The notes beneath the pieces are model-generated. The model was not told where the DNA came from and ran no database searches. It saw only the letters and a program-made list of their open reading frames with translations. A stretch of DNA of 50,540 nucleotides, from contig WELA01001245.1 in assembly GCA_009602735.1 (NCBI GenBank), forward strand, positions 1 to 50,540. The letters are read 5' to 3'. Positions within the stretch are counted from its first letter, which is position 1. Each line of letters begins with the position of its first letter. Shown here piece after piece: positions 1 to 9,437 of this stretch. Position numbers and translations under genes: made by a program. This stretch comes from Mesotaenium endlicherianum (Eukaryota > Streptophyta > Zygnematophyceae > Zygnematales > Mesotaeniaceae).

Positions 1-36
1 TGTTGTCGAGGCGACAACAAGTTAAGTTGGAGGGAT
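1..36 (+). promoter_or_regulatory. Hairpin and polypurine tract of a family A element
   Basis: Last internal bases of a + strand family A gypsy element whose body lies left of the window. Bases 1-19 (TGTTGTCGAGGCGACAACA) form a perfect 8-bp stem with a 3-nt loop. They are followed by a purine-rich tract (AGTTGGAGGGA) that abuts the LTR, as expected for the plus-strand primer. The same hairpin plus tract occurs beside three other family A LTRs, at about 14528, 19031 and 23291. Confidence 0.75.
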
Positions 37-781
37 TGTAATGAATCAGTATATTAGTAGATATAATATTCATTTAAGTATAATAGTTGATTTAGTTCAG
101 CCGGCTGAACTTTAGTTAGTAGTCAGTCTGCTGAACTTTAGTTAATAATCAGTCTGCTGGACTTTACATAATTATCAGTTTAATGACTCGGCCAAAAGCA
201 GCAGGCTGAAGTCAACTTAAGTCAGCTTGCTGACACATTCTTTGACAGCCAGCTGACTTCCGTGCTCGGTAGCAGCGAACTGCCTTGATATGCATCTAAG
301 TACGACCTGCTAGATGAATGGCCAGATGACATCCCCATGATGGATGGCTATTCGGGATGATGGGAGATGGCGGTGGATTTGGTTAACCGAGGTCCTACCA
401 ACGTGGTTAACTCCCGGGTAGGCGGTGCCATCGCACTGACCGTTGAACAGTAAACTCATTCCATGTACATATGCTAGGCATTGCTCTCGAGTTCGGCATT
501 CGGAAACGAGGCCAACTCTCTTGTACAGCTTACTGAGAGAGATCTGAATCCAAGGCGAGAAGCCATTGATACGCACTGTCTTCTAACCTTGCTTATGTAT
601 GAGTTTACTGATTTGCATTACTGATGCTAGTTTACTCGCATTTGACTTACGAGTATTATTCCCTGCTAGTGTATTGTCCTTTGCCGTTTAACTAGTTAAC
701 GGAAATACCATAAAGATTACTTGTTGATATAAAGATCTTTATTAATTGTTAATTGCCTATTTGGTAAGTCGATTCATTTCA
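37..781 (+). mobile_element. Family A 3' LTR
   Basis: The LTR runs from TGTAATGAATC to GATTCATTTCA, near-perfect inverted termini with TG/CA ends. It is homologous to the LTRs at 14564, 18293, 22554 and 29599. It contains repeated CAG(T/C)CTGCTG-type palindromic motifs (about 95-270). The flank to the right is the gag of a different gypsy element (family E), so this element inserted into E and cut its gag. The matching left target duplication lies outside the window. Confidence 0.85.
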
Positions 782-1296
782 GTCTGATCAACAGTATTAG
801 GTACTCCAGACAGCTGCTCTTCTCGTTCATACCAAGCTCCAGCACTCTTCTTCAGCAAAGTAATTACAAAGGCGACTTGCCTGTCAGGCGTGAGCGCAGA
901 ATACTCCATAAACTTCTTTACTTCAGAAATCCATTGATGAACAGGCGGCGATCCACGTTCTCCAGTGTACACTTCAGGCTTAGGCGCGCGCACTCCCGAT
1001 GCGGGTGGAATAACTAGTTGCACCACTAAATTAACATGGATTGGTGGTACAACAGGTGTAGGTGTCAAACTTGTCGAAGCGGCATTCCCAACAACAGCTC
1101 GCAGCATTCTCTCCACCTCCGCGCGCATATTTTGTTGAAATTGGGCGTAGACTTCTCCTCCAATTGCGTTTGCCATTTGCCTTAGCATCGCCTGCATCTC
1201 TTGTTGCTCTTTGGTCATTGTTGGTGCTGCCTGCTGCCCCGCGCGCTCAACATGCTCGACATGTTCGCCTCCTCCGACTGCTGGCTGCGACTCCAT
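782..1296 (-). pseudogene. Gag fragment of gypsy family E
   Basis: Minus-strand reading starting at a Met at about 1296, just downstream of a primer site and LTR. It encodes a coiled, Gln/Met-rich N-terminus and then a region typical of the retrotransposon gag capsid family (KPEVYTGERG, followed by an aromatic/Trp-containing helix such as AGAWYEREEQL). Gag would form the cytoplasmic virus-like particle that packages element RNA. The frame runs into the family A LTR at 781 and has no zinc knuckle, so only the N-terminal ~170 residues survive. The sequence differs from the gag proteins of families A and C, so it is a separate family. The rest of the element is not in the window. Confidence 0.65.
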
Positions 1297-1319
1297 AATA
1301 TAATATGCAAACTCGCCCA

Positions 1320-1331
1320 GCTCCGATACCA
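1320..1331 (-). promoter_or_regulatory. Primer binding site of family E (tRNA-iMet)
   Basis: On the minus strand this reads TGGTATCGGAGC, one base from the common plant primer site TGGTATCAGAGC, which is complementary to the 3' end of initiator tRNA-Met. It lies 2 bp past the LTR end and about 25 bp before the gag Met, as expected. The family A element at 29586 uses the same 12 bases. Confidence 0.75.
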
Positions 1332-1333
1332 AA

Positions 1334-2079
1334 TGAAAGGGGCATAGTACCCTAGTGGAAGCGTAGTGACTCATGAGGAACAAAGCTAGTTGCAATCATA
1401 CTCAAGAGTGCAGCGGCATATTGCTAAGAAAGCTTAGGAAAATTACTCAGCAATTTGAGTAGCAAGAAACTGCTCACAAATGATGTAGGATGGAAGGCCT
1501 TGTGATTACAAACCCGTAAAAATTTACAGAAGTGAAAACTGATAAGAAACAAAGAATTTATGCCTATTTACAGTTTTCTGCCTAAGTGCTCCTCTCTAGG
1601 AGGAAGCTACGAAATTTCTTAAGGGTTCGTCAAGTCGTACCTTCCTGAATATTTGTGAGTATGCCAGATCAGTCTCATCTGACGTGTCGAGTCAAATTGA
1701 CGTCCACATACATGCATCGACATTACTAGAATATTCTATCTTAGGCGCGCTAGGCTAAATCGAAACTTCTAGGTAAATCGACCTAGTCGGCCTTCTGCGT
1801 CAGCCGAACATACGTGAAGGTTCGAGTTCACTCTAACAGGCCAGATCGCTCGACATTGTCGGTCAATCCAACGGTCGCGCTCACCGCAAATTAAGGATAG
1901 TTGTCAACCGACCTCAAAACTAATTAAATCTCGGAAATCCCTAACTCTCTCAATACTTGACAAAAAATTCGATGAACTTTATATCAAAATGACCACAAAA
2001 GTGCACTCTAGAAATCTATGCAATCAAAACATACTTTCATGAAATTAAAAAATGCACTTTATAAACCTATGACCTTACA
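1334..2079 (-). mobile_element. Family E 5' LTR
   Basis: About 746 bp bounded by the inverted termini TGAAAGG and CCTTACA, lying between the primer site at 1320-1331 and a family A reverse transcriptase fragment that begins at about 2080. The sequence is unrelated to LTR families A, B, C and F here. The outer boundary is set by the TG/CA ends and by where homology to the interrupted family A element resumes. Confidence 0.6.
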
Positions 2080-2498
2080 CTCATCATGCACAGAATAATT
2101 AATTTCAGCTGGGCTAAATTTTATAGACTCATACAACACCGGGTGCCAATCTTGCTTTACCTTACCATCCTTTGTGGTTTTGTCAGCAGGCTGCAACAAA
2201 ATAGCACCCATGGCAAAGTCCGAAGCATCAATAACCACCTGCACAGGTTTGCTGGGGTCATACACAGCAAAGACTGGGGCAGAACAGAGAGCATCTTTAA
2301 GGTTCTGGAAGGCAGCTTGCTGGTCTTCCCCCCACACATACCCTATGTCCCTCTTAGTAAGGTCAGTCAGTTTACTGGCCTTTGTAGAAGAATTTTTAAA
2401 TGAATCTCCTATAACAGTTAGCCAATCCAAGGAAGGATCTAACTTCCAAGACAGACTGTGGTACTGGCTAGTCCCTTATGGTCTGGACTTTCTTAGGA
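2080..2498 (-). pseudogene. Family A RT/RNase H fragment (target of element C)
   Basis: The minus strand encodes the RT C-terminal linker and the start of RNase H, closely matching the family A pol at 26100-26520 (for example [18 protein letters not shown], then [14 protein letters not shown] with the first RNase H Asp region). It is cut on the left by the family E LTR and on the right by the family C element. The interrupted frame resumes at 12331 beyond that element. It is a fragment and cannot act alone. Confidence 0.8.
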
Positions 2499-2502
2499 TC
2501 CA

Positions 2503-3360
2503 TGTCATGATTTATTAAGTCAAAACCAACCTCTACGTGTGTGAATCATCAACCTAGGAAGACCAACTTTGCATTGACTTTACGCATCCATATGTTGACC
2601 TTCTCTAGATTTCCAAGTCACCAAAGTGTAGCGCGTCAAAGCATCTTTTGAATGGCACCGGTTTCGCGTCATTTGGTTAATTATCGAGCGAGATAGACGC
2701 GATCTAGTCCGCACTCCTTTCGGCACCTAGCGGAATCACACCAAACGGCCAACTTGTGACTCAATGCACCCGAAGGTGACAATGTTGACTATTCGTGACC
2801 CCAAGGACCCCTAGCTTTGTGCGCACAAAGCCGCGAGCTCTTTAGACTACATAAGTCTTGCATTTCCATAGTATGAGTGCATCATTGAGGCTATAACTTG
2901 GTGACTGCATCACCTACTCCTAGAGGAAGCTTCCTCAAGTTTCAGATTCACTTTTGAGGCGCTATCTAGCTACATGCATTGGATCCGCTGCATACAACGC
3001 CGGGTTTTCAGAAGTATATGTGCTAGAGATGTCCCTAGAAAAACATCTTTTTAGAAGTCCCATTATGTCAGTTGTAAGCCACAGATATTATCAGTAAAGC
3101 TTACGCTTTTATCTCTTGTGTTTTCAGGACCACTTAGTCTCTCTCTCTTGTGAAGAGCAAGCCTTGCTGGCTTCCACTCACTAGAAGAACTTCACAAGTG
3201 GTGAGCAAAGTCACAGCTTATATCCCCTGCCATAGGACTACTCTTGAAGATCATGATGTGCTTCCAGGGATCTTTTGGGCCAGACTTCATTAGTTGTTTT
3301 CCTACCAGATTACAGTCTTGAGGTGCTCACTCTGGAGGATACACACTCCTTACTTCTAAA
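2503..3360 (+). mobile_element. Family C 5' LTR, internally deleted
   Basis: Starts TGTCATGATTTATTAAGT, like the LTRs at 11204 and 14674. Compared with 11204-12330 it lacks about 12 bp near the start and a ~150-bp stretch around 2970. Homology stops near 3340-3360, so the last part of the LTR and the primer binding site are missing. What follows to 3401 is a short leader before gag. Confidence 0.7.
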
Positions 3361-3401
3361 AAGATCTCTCTTTGCCTGCACGCAATTAGAATCTTCAGCG
3401 C

Positions 3402-4844
3402 ATGCCTACCCGTAGTGGGCGTGCTTACCAGCCTTACTACGAAGGGGTTAGTGGAGAAGATTCAGACTCTGATCTCGATACTGTCACTGAACCCTCTGAA
3501 GGGGAACAACCGGCACTTGTGCTTCCTTTCATTGTCCCTGAGCCGTCTTCCCATTGGGCTCACCACGATTCTTGGTATCCCATGACAGGTGACCACGAGG
3601 TCAAGGCTGACAGGTCCTCCCTCTTCCGCTTCAGCGGCAGACCAGGAACCTGTGATCTGGACGACACAATCTCAGAGTTCGAGGCTGAGTTCGTGACCGC
3701 GAGGCTTAAGACGCCCGCGCTCACTAAGCGGGACGTGTTCTATACGCTCATGCGCTATCTCCTCTACGAGGCCCGTGACACATTCCGTGAGAAGGGTGAC
3801 GAGATCTATGCACGCACAGAGCCTGTGGGGGAACCCCCAGTGGAGACCCCCCTCGCTGATCCGGTCAAGGCCTTCTAGGTCGTCCTCAGGAAGGAGTTCC
3901 AGGCCGCGACCGAAGAGAAGATGTACGAGCTGCACCACTTCTTCCGCCGCAAGAATGAGACGATCCGCATGATGTACCGCCGCTTGACGCACCTTCGTCG
4001 AGACGTTGGCACCGTCACTGACCGAGAGGTAGCGGAGATCTTCTTGCGCACCGTAGAGCCACGTTTAAGGGAGCGAGCCATGGCTCCTCTCATCTACCAC
4101 ATCGGCTCCGAGTACTCGCTCGAAGATGCTTACCTCTCAGTCGAGAAGCAGAGCTTGGCCGCAGCACGGAGCAACATTAGCGACCGTATAGGCCTCGCAT
4201 CCACGGGCGTACGCCAGGAGTCTTCGGTGCTGCCACCCACAACGATGCGCCCAGCTCCGGCTCGCCAGCCCCAGCAACAGCAGCAGCCCCAGCGCTCTCA
4301 GCTGTCCCAGCAAACCCAACAGTGCGGGGCTCCGCGTGGCGGCACTTCCATGGCCGCCACAACGAGCAACCCCTGTTGGTCCTGCGGGAAGACGGGCCAC
4401 TCTCGCCAAAACTGCACTATTGCACAGAATGGCAAGCCCGGTGACTGTACCTACTTTGGCAAGGCCGGCCACCTCCAGATCGTATGCCTACAGAATAAGC
4501 GCGACGCCGAGAACGGACGCGCTCGTGACGGCCTTGCGCCAGCAGCAGGACTTCGGGGCGTGCGTAACCCTCGCACGGGTGGACGCCCCTCGATGACTGC
4601 AGCCTCGGCTACAATGGACGCCGCGCTGACCCTCGGAGCCGATTACTACAGTTTTGACGACGTCAGCGACGCCCTCGTAGAGGCCAACGCAGAGATTGCC
4701 AGACTCCGCGGCCTCATCGCCACCGACAGTTACGACGCGTGCGGAGCCCTCTTCGCACGCGTCCCGCTGTCGACGCTCCGGCTCCTGCGCACTTTCATGA
4801 CGCCGACACGTGGCAGCTCCAGAGGCTTGCACCTGGCGCTATAG
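3402..4844 (+). pseudogene. Gag of family C element
   Basis: Capsid polyprotein of the methyltransferase element, ~480 codons. The N-terminus (MPTRSGRAYQ) is followed by an acidic stretch. The capsid domain spans roughly residues 60-260, with LLYEARDTF and the helix MYELHHFFRRKNETIRMMYR. Then come a Gln/Pro-rich linker and zinc knuckles. The first knuckle is intact CCHC (CWSCGKTGHSRQNC). The second is damaged (CTYFGKAGHLQIVC, second Cys replaced by Phe). One in-frame TAG at 3876-3878 splits the frame, and the frame is open on both sides of it; CAG to TAG is the simplest origin. Gag would package RNA into particles. The start is the first Met after the leader. Confidence 0.8.
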
Positions 4845-5621
4845 CAGCTCTGCAGCCTCGCACGCGCCCGCCCCACGACAGAGCTACGGCGACCAGCGCG
4901 GCAGACATCTGCGCAGACGCTTCTGCCAGACCTGCGCACTCGGCGCTGATGTCCGTCAGCAGTTGCTGCACTCGTCCGGTTGGGCTTCCAGATGGCAGGC
5001 TGCAGGCGTACGCGGTCCCGCTACCCTGCGTCACAGACGCTGCAGCTCCCGACGCGTCCCTTGACAGTCCGGCACACACGCCAGCACAGCCGCAGGCTCC
5101 AGCAGCCCCTCTGGCCTGTGCCGCCCTGCTGACGCCAGCAAGGCTTTCGGCAGTCTGCGCAGCGACATTTGTCGCAACGGGGTGCGCTCGCCAGCTGAGT
5201 ACCACGACTACAGCACACACGGCTGCAGCGCCCCCCGCTTTGCGCGTTGCCAGCCCAGGCGCAGACCTACGCACCAGCCGGCAACGTCGGAATGATGGCC
5301 CCCTACTGGCAGCTGCAAGCAGCAGGATCCAGCAAGCGCTGACACTTGCCGCGTGTCCGGAGCGGCTGCAAGCAGCAGGATCCAGCAAGCGCTGACACTT
5401 GCCGCGTGTCCGGCAGGCCAGGCCGCTCCTGTCGGCAGTCACACGCACACTCGCGCTCTCACTCGTCCGCTCACACCGCACACGGCGGCGCGAGGCTTGC
5501 CGGGCAGCCAGCTACGGGACCGTAGCCCGGCAGCCACAGCAGCAGCTGCGCACGCCAGGAGGCGATCCCGCCCTGGGCTGTCGCCCCCTTCCTACGCCTA
5601 TCTACACCGCACAGCTCGACG
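4845..5621 (+). other. GC-rich linker between gag and methyltransferase
   Basis: About 780 bp with no recognisable domain. All frames give Ala/Arg/Pro/Gln-rich low-complexity protein, and I saw no D(S/T)GA protease motif. A 53-bp tandem duplication (two units, about 5312-5417) shifts the frame. The frame at 5399-5621 runs open into the methyltransferase once the solo LTR is disregarded, so this is probably the decayed N-terminal part of the gag-methyltransferase polyprotein. Confidence 0.5.
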
Positions 5622-6559
5622 TGTGACGTTTCTGCTTTTCAAGAGGATCTTTCCTCGGTATTCAAGGAATATTTAATTCAAGTGGGAGGAAAATCTGTAT
5701 ACTTGTGGAAATTGACGAACACTCGAAAGAGCGAAAATGAAAACTAACGTAGAATGTGTGCTTGTGAGAGTTGCACTCACAATGACTCTGCAGGCATTTA
5801 TACCTGCACAACATGAGGCACTGGAGTGCTTCGAGTCACCACCTAGGGCACTGGTTCATGTTCAACAAAAACGGTCGAAGGGACGTGTCCCATTCGGCCG
5901 AATGCTCGAAACGCGCAGTTGGCCGTTTGGAGACTTTTCGACGGTTTCCAAAAAACCGTTTCGCGCCAAACGGGCGTTTTCGCGTTCTCGCGACTTGGAA
6001 AGTCGCGATTGATCGCGGAGTCGCGTACACATGCTTTCGTCATGAACCGGTAGTTTATAAAGCTACTTTGGCCGATCGGTTAGGTGTGAACGTTTCAAAC
6101 GAAAGTCGCGAGTTCGAATCCGCTCGGATGCAAAGCGACATTGCATATTTCGTTTCGTTTGACTTTACGACTGTTTGTTCGTATTAATGATATGACAGTT
6201 TCTTCGTATCACAACTAGTCGTAATCCGAAATCTGTGATTGTCCATTATTCGTAATAATGACAATCAAAATAACTTAATCAAGCAATGATTAATTAAATT
6301 ATCATCTCATAATTATTCGAAGTAACTTTATGAATAATTATGTCGTACTTTTGCGAAGTAGTCGAATTACGTTACAACGCTTTTTGCAATAGTATCTCGG
6401 TCGTTTCGCCAAACGACAGGGAATTAATCGGCATACGTGTGTGGCAAATAATTCAATGTGATGCGATCATTTATCAAATAACTTATGATAAATAGTATAA
6501 CGTATATTAGCTAATTGGGAAAACGTCCCAAATACGCCTAAAAAGCTCAAATCGTTACA
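5622..6559 (+). mobile_element. Solo LTR, family B
   Basis: 938 bp with inverted ends TGTGACG and CGTTACA, flanked on both sides by the 5-bp target duplication CGACG (5617-5621 and 6560-6564). A homologous copy with its own target duplication is at 17371-18285. No internal coding region is present, so this is a solo LTR left by recombination. It contains a tRNA-like box A/box B pair near 6069-6121. Orientation is assigned arbitrarily. Confidence 0.85.
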
Positions 6560-6560
6560 C

Positions 6561-7601
6561 GACGAGCGTCCCGGCGGCATTGTCCTTGTCGAGCTCTTCG
6601 CCGTCATTGCGACAGGACTGGTGGCCACCCTGCAGGCTGGCATCCCCGTACGTCGGTACGTCTACGTCGACCCCGATGGCGAGGCGCAGCAGGTCGCCTG
6701 CAGGCAGATGGCCTTATGCCACGAGCGTTTCCCAGACCTCTTCCCTGAGAATGCCTTCTACCGCGCCCAGACTGACTGGCCCATGGACATCCGCGACATT
6801 ACCGCCGAGCACATCACGCGCCTCGGGCCCATCGACCTCATCATTGCTGGCTGGGAGTGCCAGGGCTTCTCTATTGCGGGACGGGGCAACGCGCTCAATG
6901 ACCCGCGTACGGCCTTGTTCTGGCACCTGCTCCGCGTCCTCAACATGGTTGAGGACCGCCAGCCGCCGCACACGCTCGCCTGGGTGTTGGAGAACGTGGC
7001 TGTCCGCCACGATTCTCGGCCCAACGTCAGCGCCAACTTTTCCCTTTGCAGCAGCTACGTCGGTCGTGAGGCAGTCATCGACGCCGCTCAAATTGGTTCC
7101 TTCGCGCATCGTGTGCGCGCCTACTTCACCAACCTGGCCATGCCAGGCACACTTGAGGCATTGGCGGCCGCACATCCACGCCACACGCGCAACGTTGACT
7201 CCATCCTCAACGTGGCGCGCCTGGCCCAGCGCGTGGTCGCCCTTCCGCATCCTTCTCAGGCCCAGTGTGAGGTCCTCCGCGACGTCACGCGGGCGCTTCC
7301 TACGTTCGTGAGTCGCTACGACAGCGCGGCCTACATGGGCGACCAGCGCGGCATGATCATTGACCTCGAGACTGGCATGTTCCAACGACCCCGTGCCGTG
7401 GAGATGGAACGTGCGATGGGCTTCCCTGTGCACCTCACACAGGTGGACGGCATCACCGAGGTCAACCGCGTGCGTCTCCTTGGCCAGGCTATCGATGCCA
7501 ACGTCTTGACGTGGCTTCTCCTGCAGACACAGGCCTTGACTCCCCTTTACGCCCAGGCTCGTCATCCTGAGATGGACCAGTCCTATGACGCCATGGATTG
7601 A
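6561..7601 (+). pseudogene. DNMT3-like cytosine-5 DNA methyltransferase of family C element
   Basis: About 347 codons of a C5 DNA methyltransferase catalytic domain, with motifs in the standard, unrearranged order. Motif I is at 6579-6630 (VLVELFAVIATGL, close to the DNMT3 form LFDGIATGL). Motif IV is ECQGFS with the catalytic Cys but Glu in place of the usual Pro. Motif VI is LENV, motif VIII AHRVRAYFTNL (DNMT3-like), then MERAMGFPVHLT and a motif X-like LLGQAI. It would methylate cytosine using S-adenosylmethionine. No PWWP, ADD or UBA domain is visible. The open frame continues upstream through 5399-5621 if the family B LTR is disregarded, so the enzyme was part of a longer polyprotein. 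A single in-frame TGA (7599-7601, possibly CGA before) separates it from RT. The LTR insertion breaks expression of this copy. Confidence 0.85.
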
Positions 7602-9437
7602 GATTCCGACGGCGACGGGCGCGCCCCGCCTGGTACGACCTGGCATTCCCAGCGCGAGGGCCCAGCTTCCCAGCAGCCGCCTGCCCCTTGTCATGGTCCT
7701 CGTTTTGGTTCGCTGGGGGGGGGCAGAAGGAGACAGGAGTCCTCACAGCGACCCGGGGAGTTTTGTATCCCGTTTCTTTTTCCACGCTCTCCGCCGCTGA
7801 CAAGTGGTGCAGGGCAGATGGCAGCTGCTGCCAAGAAGAGGGCACCCGAGGCAGGCCGAGCGCAGCCAGCTGCAGGACAGGTGACGCCTGCAGCCCCACA
7901 GATCACGCCAGCAGCAGGGCAGGAGGCGCCAGCCGCAGCGCAGGAGCCACCACCAGCTGTCCCTACTTGGAAGCTGGGGGGGACTCTCACTCGGGCACAG
8001 GCTGCTCAGCTAACGGCATTGCTGGATGCACGGCGCAGCCCCAGCTTTGCCAGCGGCATGCACGATCTTGGGCGCTACACAGGCGACATTATGAGGATAC
8101 CCCTCCAGACAGACGTGCCCATCTTCCAGAAGCGCTATCGCTACAGCCGCTTTGAGGACGACCTGATCAGCACGCAGACAGGCAAGCTAGAGGAGTGTCA
8201 GCTCATTCGTGAGTCTGCCTCCACCTACGCTGCGCCCACAGTCATGCCAGCTAAGAATGACGCCTTAGGCAACTGGTCTGAGAAGAGGATGTGCGGTGAC
8301 TATCATAAGCTTAACGAGGTCACTGAGCAGGACAGATACCCTATGCCGACCCCTGACGAGATCTTCGACGACATCGACGCTTGTACTTGGTTCTCGGTGC
8401 TGGATTTGAGGCAGGGCTTCAACCAGATACCCATTGCGGAGGAGGACCAGCATAAGATGACTTTTTGGGGATCGCAGCGTCTCTACGAGTGGAGGGTTAT
8501 GCCCTTCGGCTTGAAGAACGCTCCTGCCACCTTCCAGCGAGTCATGGATAAGGAGCTGAGAGGGCTCTCCTTTGCCCGGTGCTACATCAATGACGTGCTT
8601 GTCTTCAGTGAGACGTTTGAGGAGCATGTGGCGCATATCACTACAGTCCTGGACCGCTTGGAGGCCGTTGGGCTCAAGTGTCATCCAGGCAAGTGCACCT
8701 TTGGGACCCGGGAGGTGGAGTACCTCGGGCATCTTCTGTCTTCCAGTGGTTTGGCTCCTCAGCTGGCCAAGATCTTGGCCATCACAGGCATCCCGCCGCC
8801 AACCGGCCTCTCGCAGTTGAGGTCCTTCCTTGGCATCGCCAACTACTATCGCCGCTTTGTGCCTGGGTTTAGCGAGCTGGCCAAGCCGCTCAACGACTTG
8901 CTACGCAAGGGCGTTGCTTATGTATGGGGACTAGAGCAGCAGACGACGTTTGACAAGCTCAAGAAGCTGTTGGTGAGCGCCCCACTACTACGGCGGCCCG
9001 ACTATCAGAAGCCCTTCATCCTCCACACCGACTGGTCGCAGGCAGGGCTTGGAGCGGTGCTGGTGCAGGAGCATGACGGCTTTGAGCATGTGGTGGCGTA
9101 CGCCAACCTCAGCAACAACCTCGCCGAGGGCAACCACGGCTCCTATGAGGGGGAGTGCCTGGCAGCGGTGTGGGCGATTGTGCATTTCAGGCACTATCTC
9201 TACGGCACCCACTTCCGCTTGGTCACCGACTATCAGCCAATCAAGTGGCTCATGACGTCGGAGCGCCTGACAGGCAAGTACGCACGATGGGCACTCATCT
9301 TGCAGGACTACACCTTTGACGTGCACCATCGTCCAGGGTCGACAAACCTGGACGCTGACGGCCTCAGCCGCAACCCGCTGCCCTCTTCGCGAGACCTCAT
9401 GGTAGCCCGCCACGATGAGGATGAGCCAGTGGCCTAG
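7602..9437 (+). pseudogene. Reverse transcriptase and RNase H of family C element
   Basis: The frame is open from the codon after the methyltransferase stop, so 7602-7817 is a linker of the same reading frame. An Ala/Pro/Gln-rich segment follows, then Ty3-type RT (KRMCGDYHKLNEVT, FSVLDLRQGFNQI, MPFGLKNAPATFQ, and thumb motif LRSFLGIANYYRRF). RNase H has LHTDWSQAGLGAVL, YEGECLAAVWAI and LVTDYQP. The RT active site should read Y-x-D-D but is YIND (about 8584-8595): the first catalytic Asp is Asn, which would abolish polymerisation. The frame ends at a TAG (9435-9437), and the same frame continues beyond it into integrase. Together these would copy element RNA to DNA in the particle. Confidence 0.85.

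Noticed and set aside
310-576. 88-codon frame (MRINGFSPWIQ...) found also near 18500, 22760 and 29828
   Set aside because: It lies inside family A LTRs, antisense to element transcription, and is open only because the LTR copies are near-identical.
4739-5395. 218-codon Ala/Pro-rich frame after gag as a separate gene
   Set aside because: It overlaps the end of gag, is low in complexity and is disturbed by a 53-bp duplication. It is more likely decayed polyprotein linker.
6062-6131. tRNA gene in the family B LTR
   Set aside because: Box A and box B fit, but acceptor and anticodon stems do not pair, so I report it only as tRNA-like.
6561-7601. Methyltransferase as a bacterial restriction-modification gene or contaminant
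   Set aside because: Its frame is continuous with gypsy RT, it lies between LTRs with target duplications, and its motifs are DNMT3-like.
6714-7694. 326-codon minus-strand frame opposite the methyltransferase
   Set aside because: It is a shadow of the GC-rich methyltransferase frame and has no domain.
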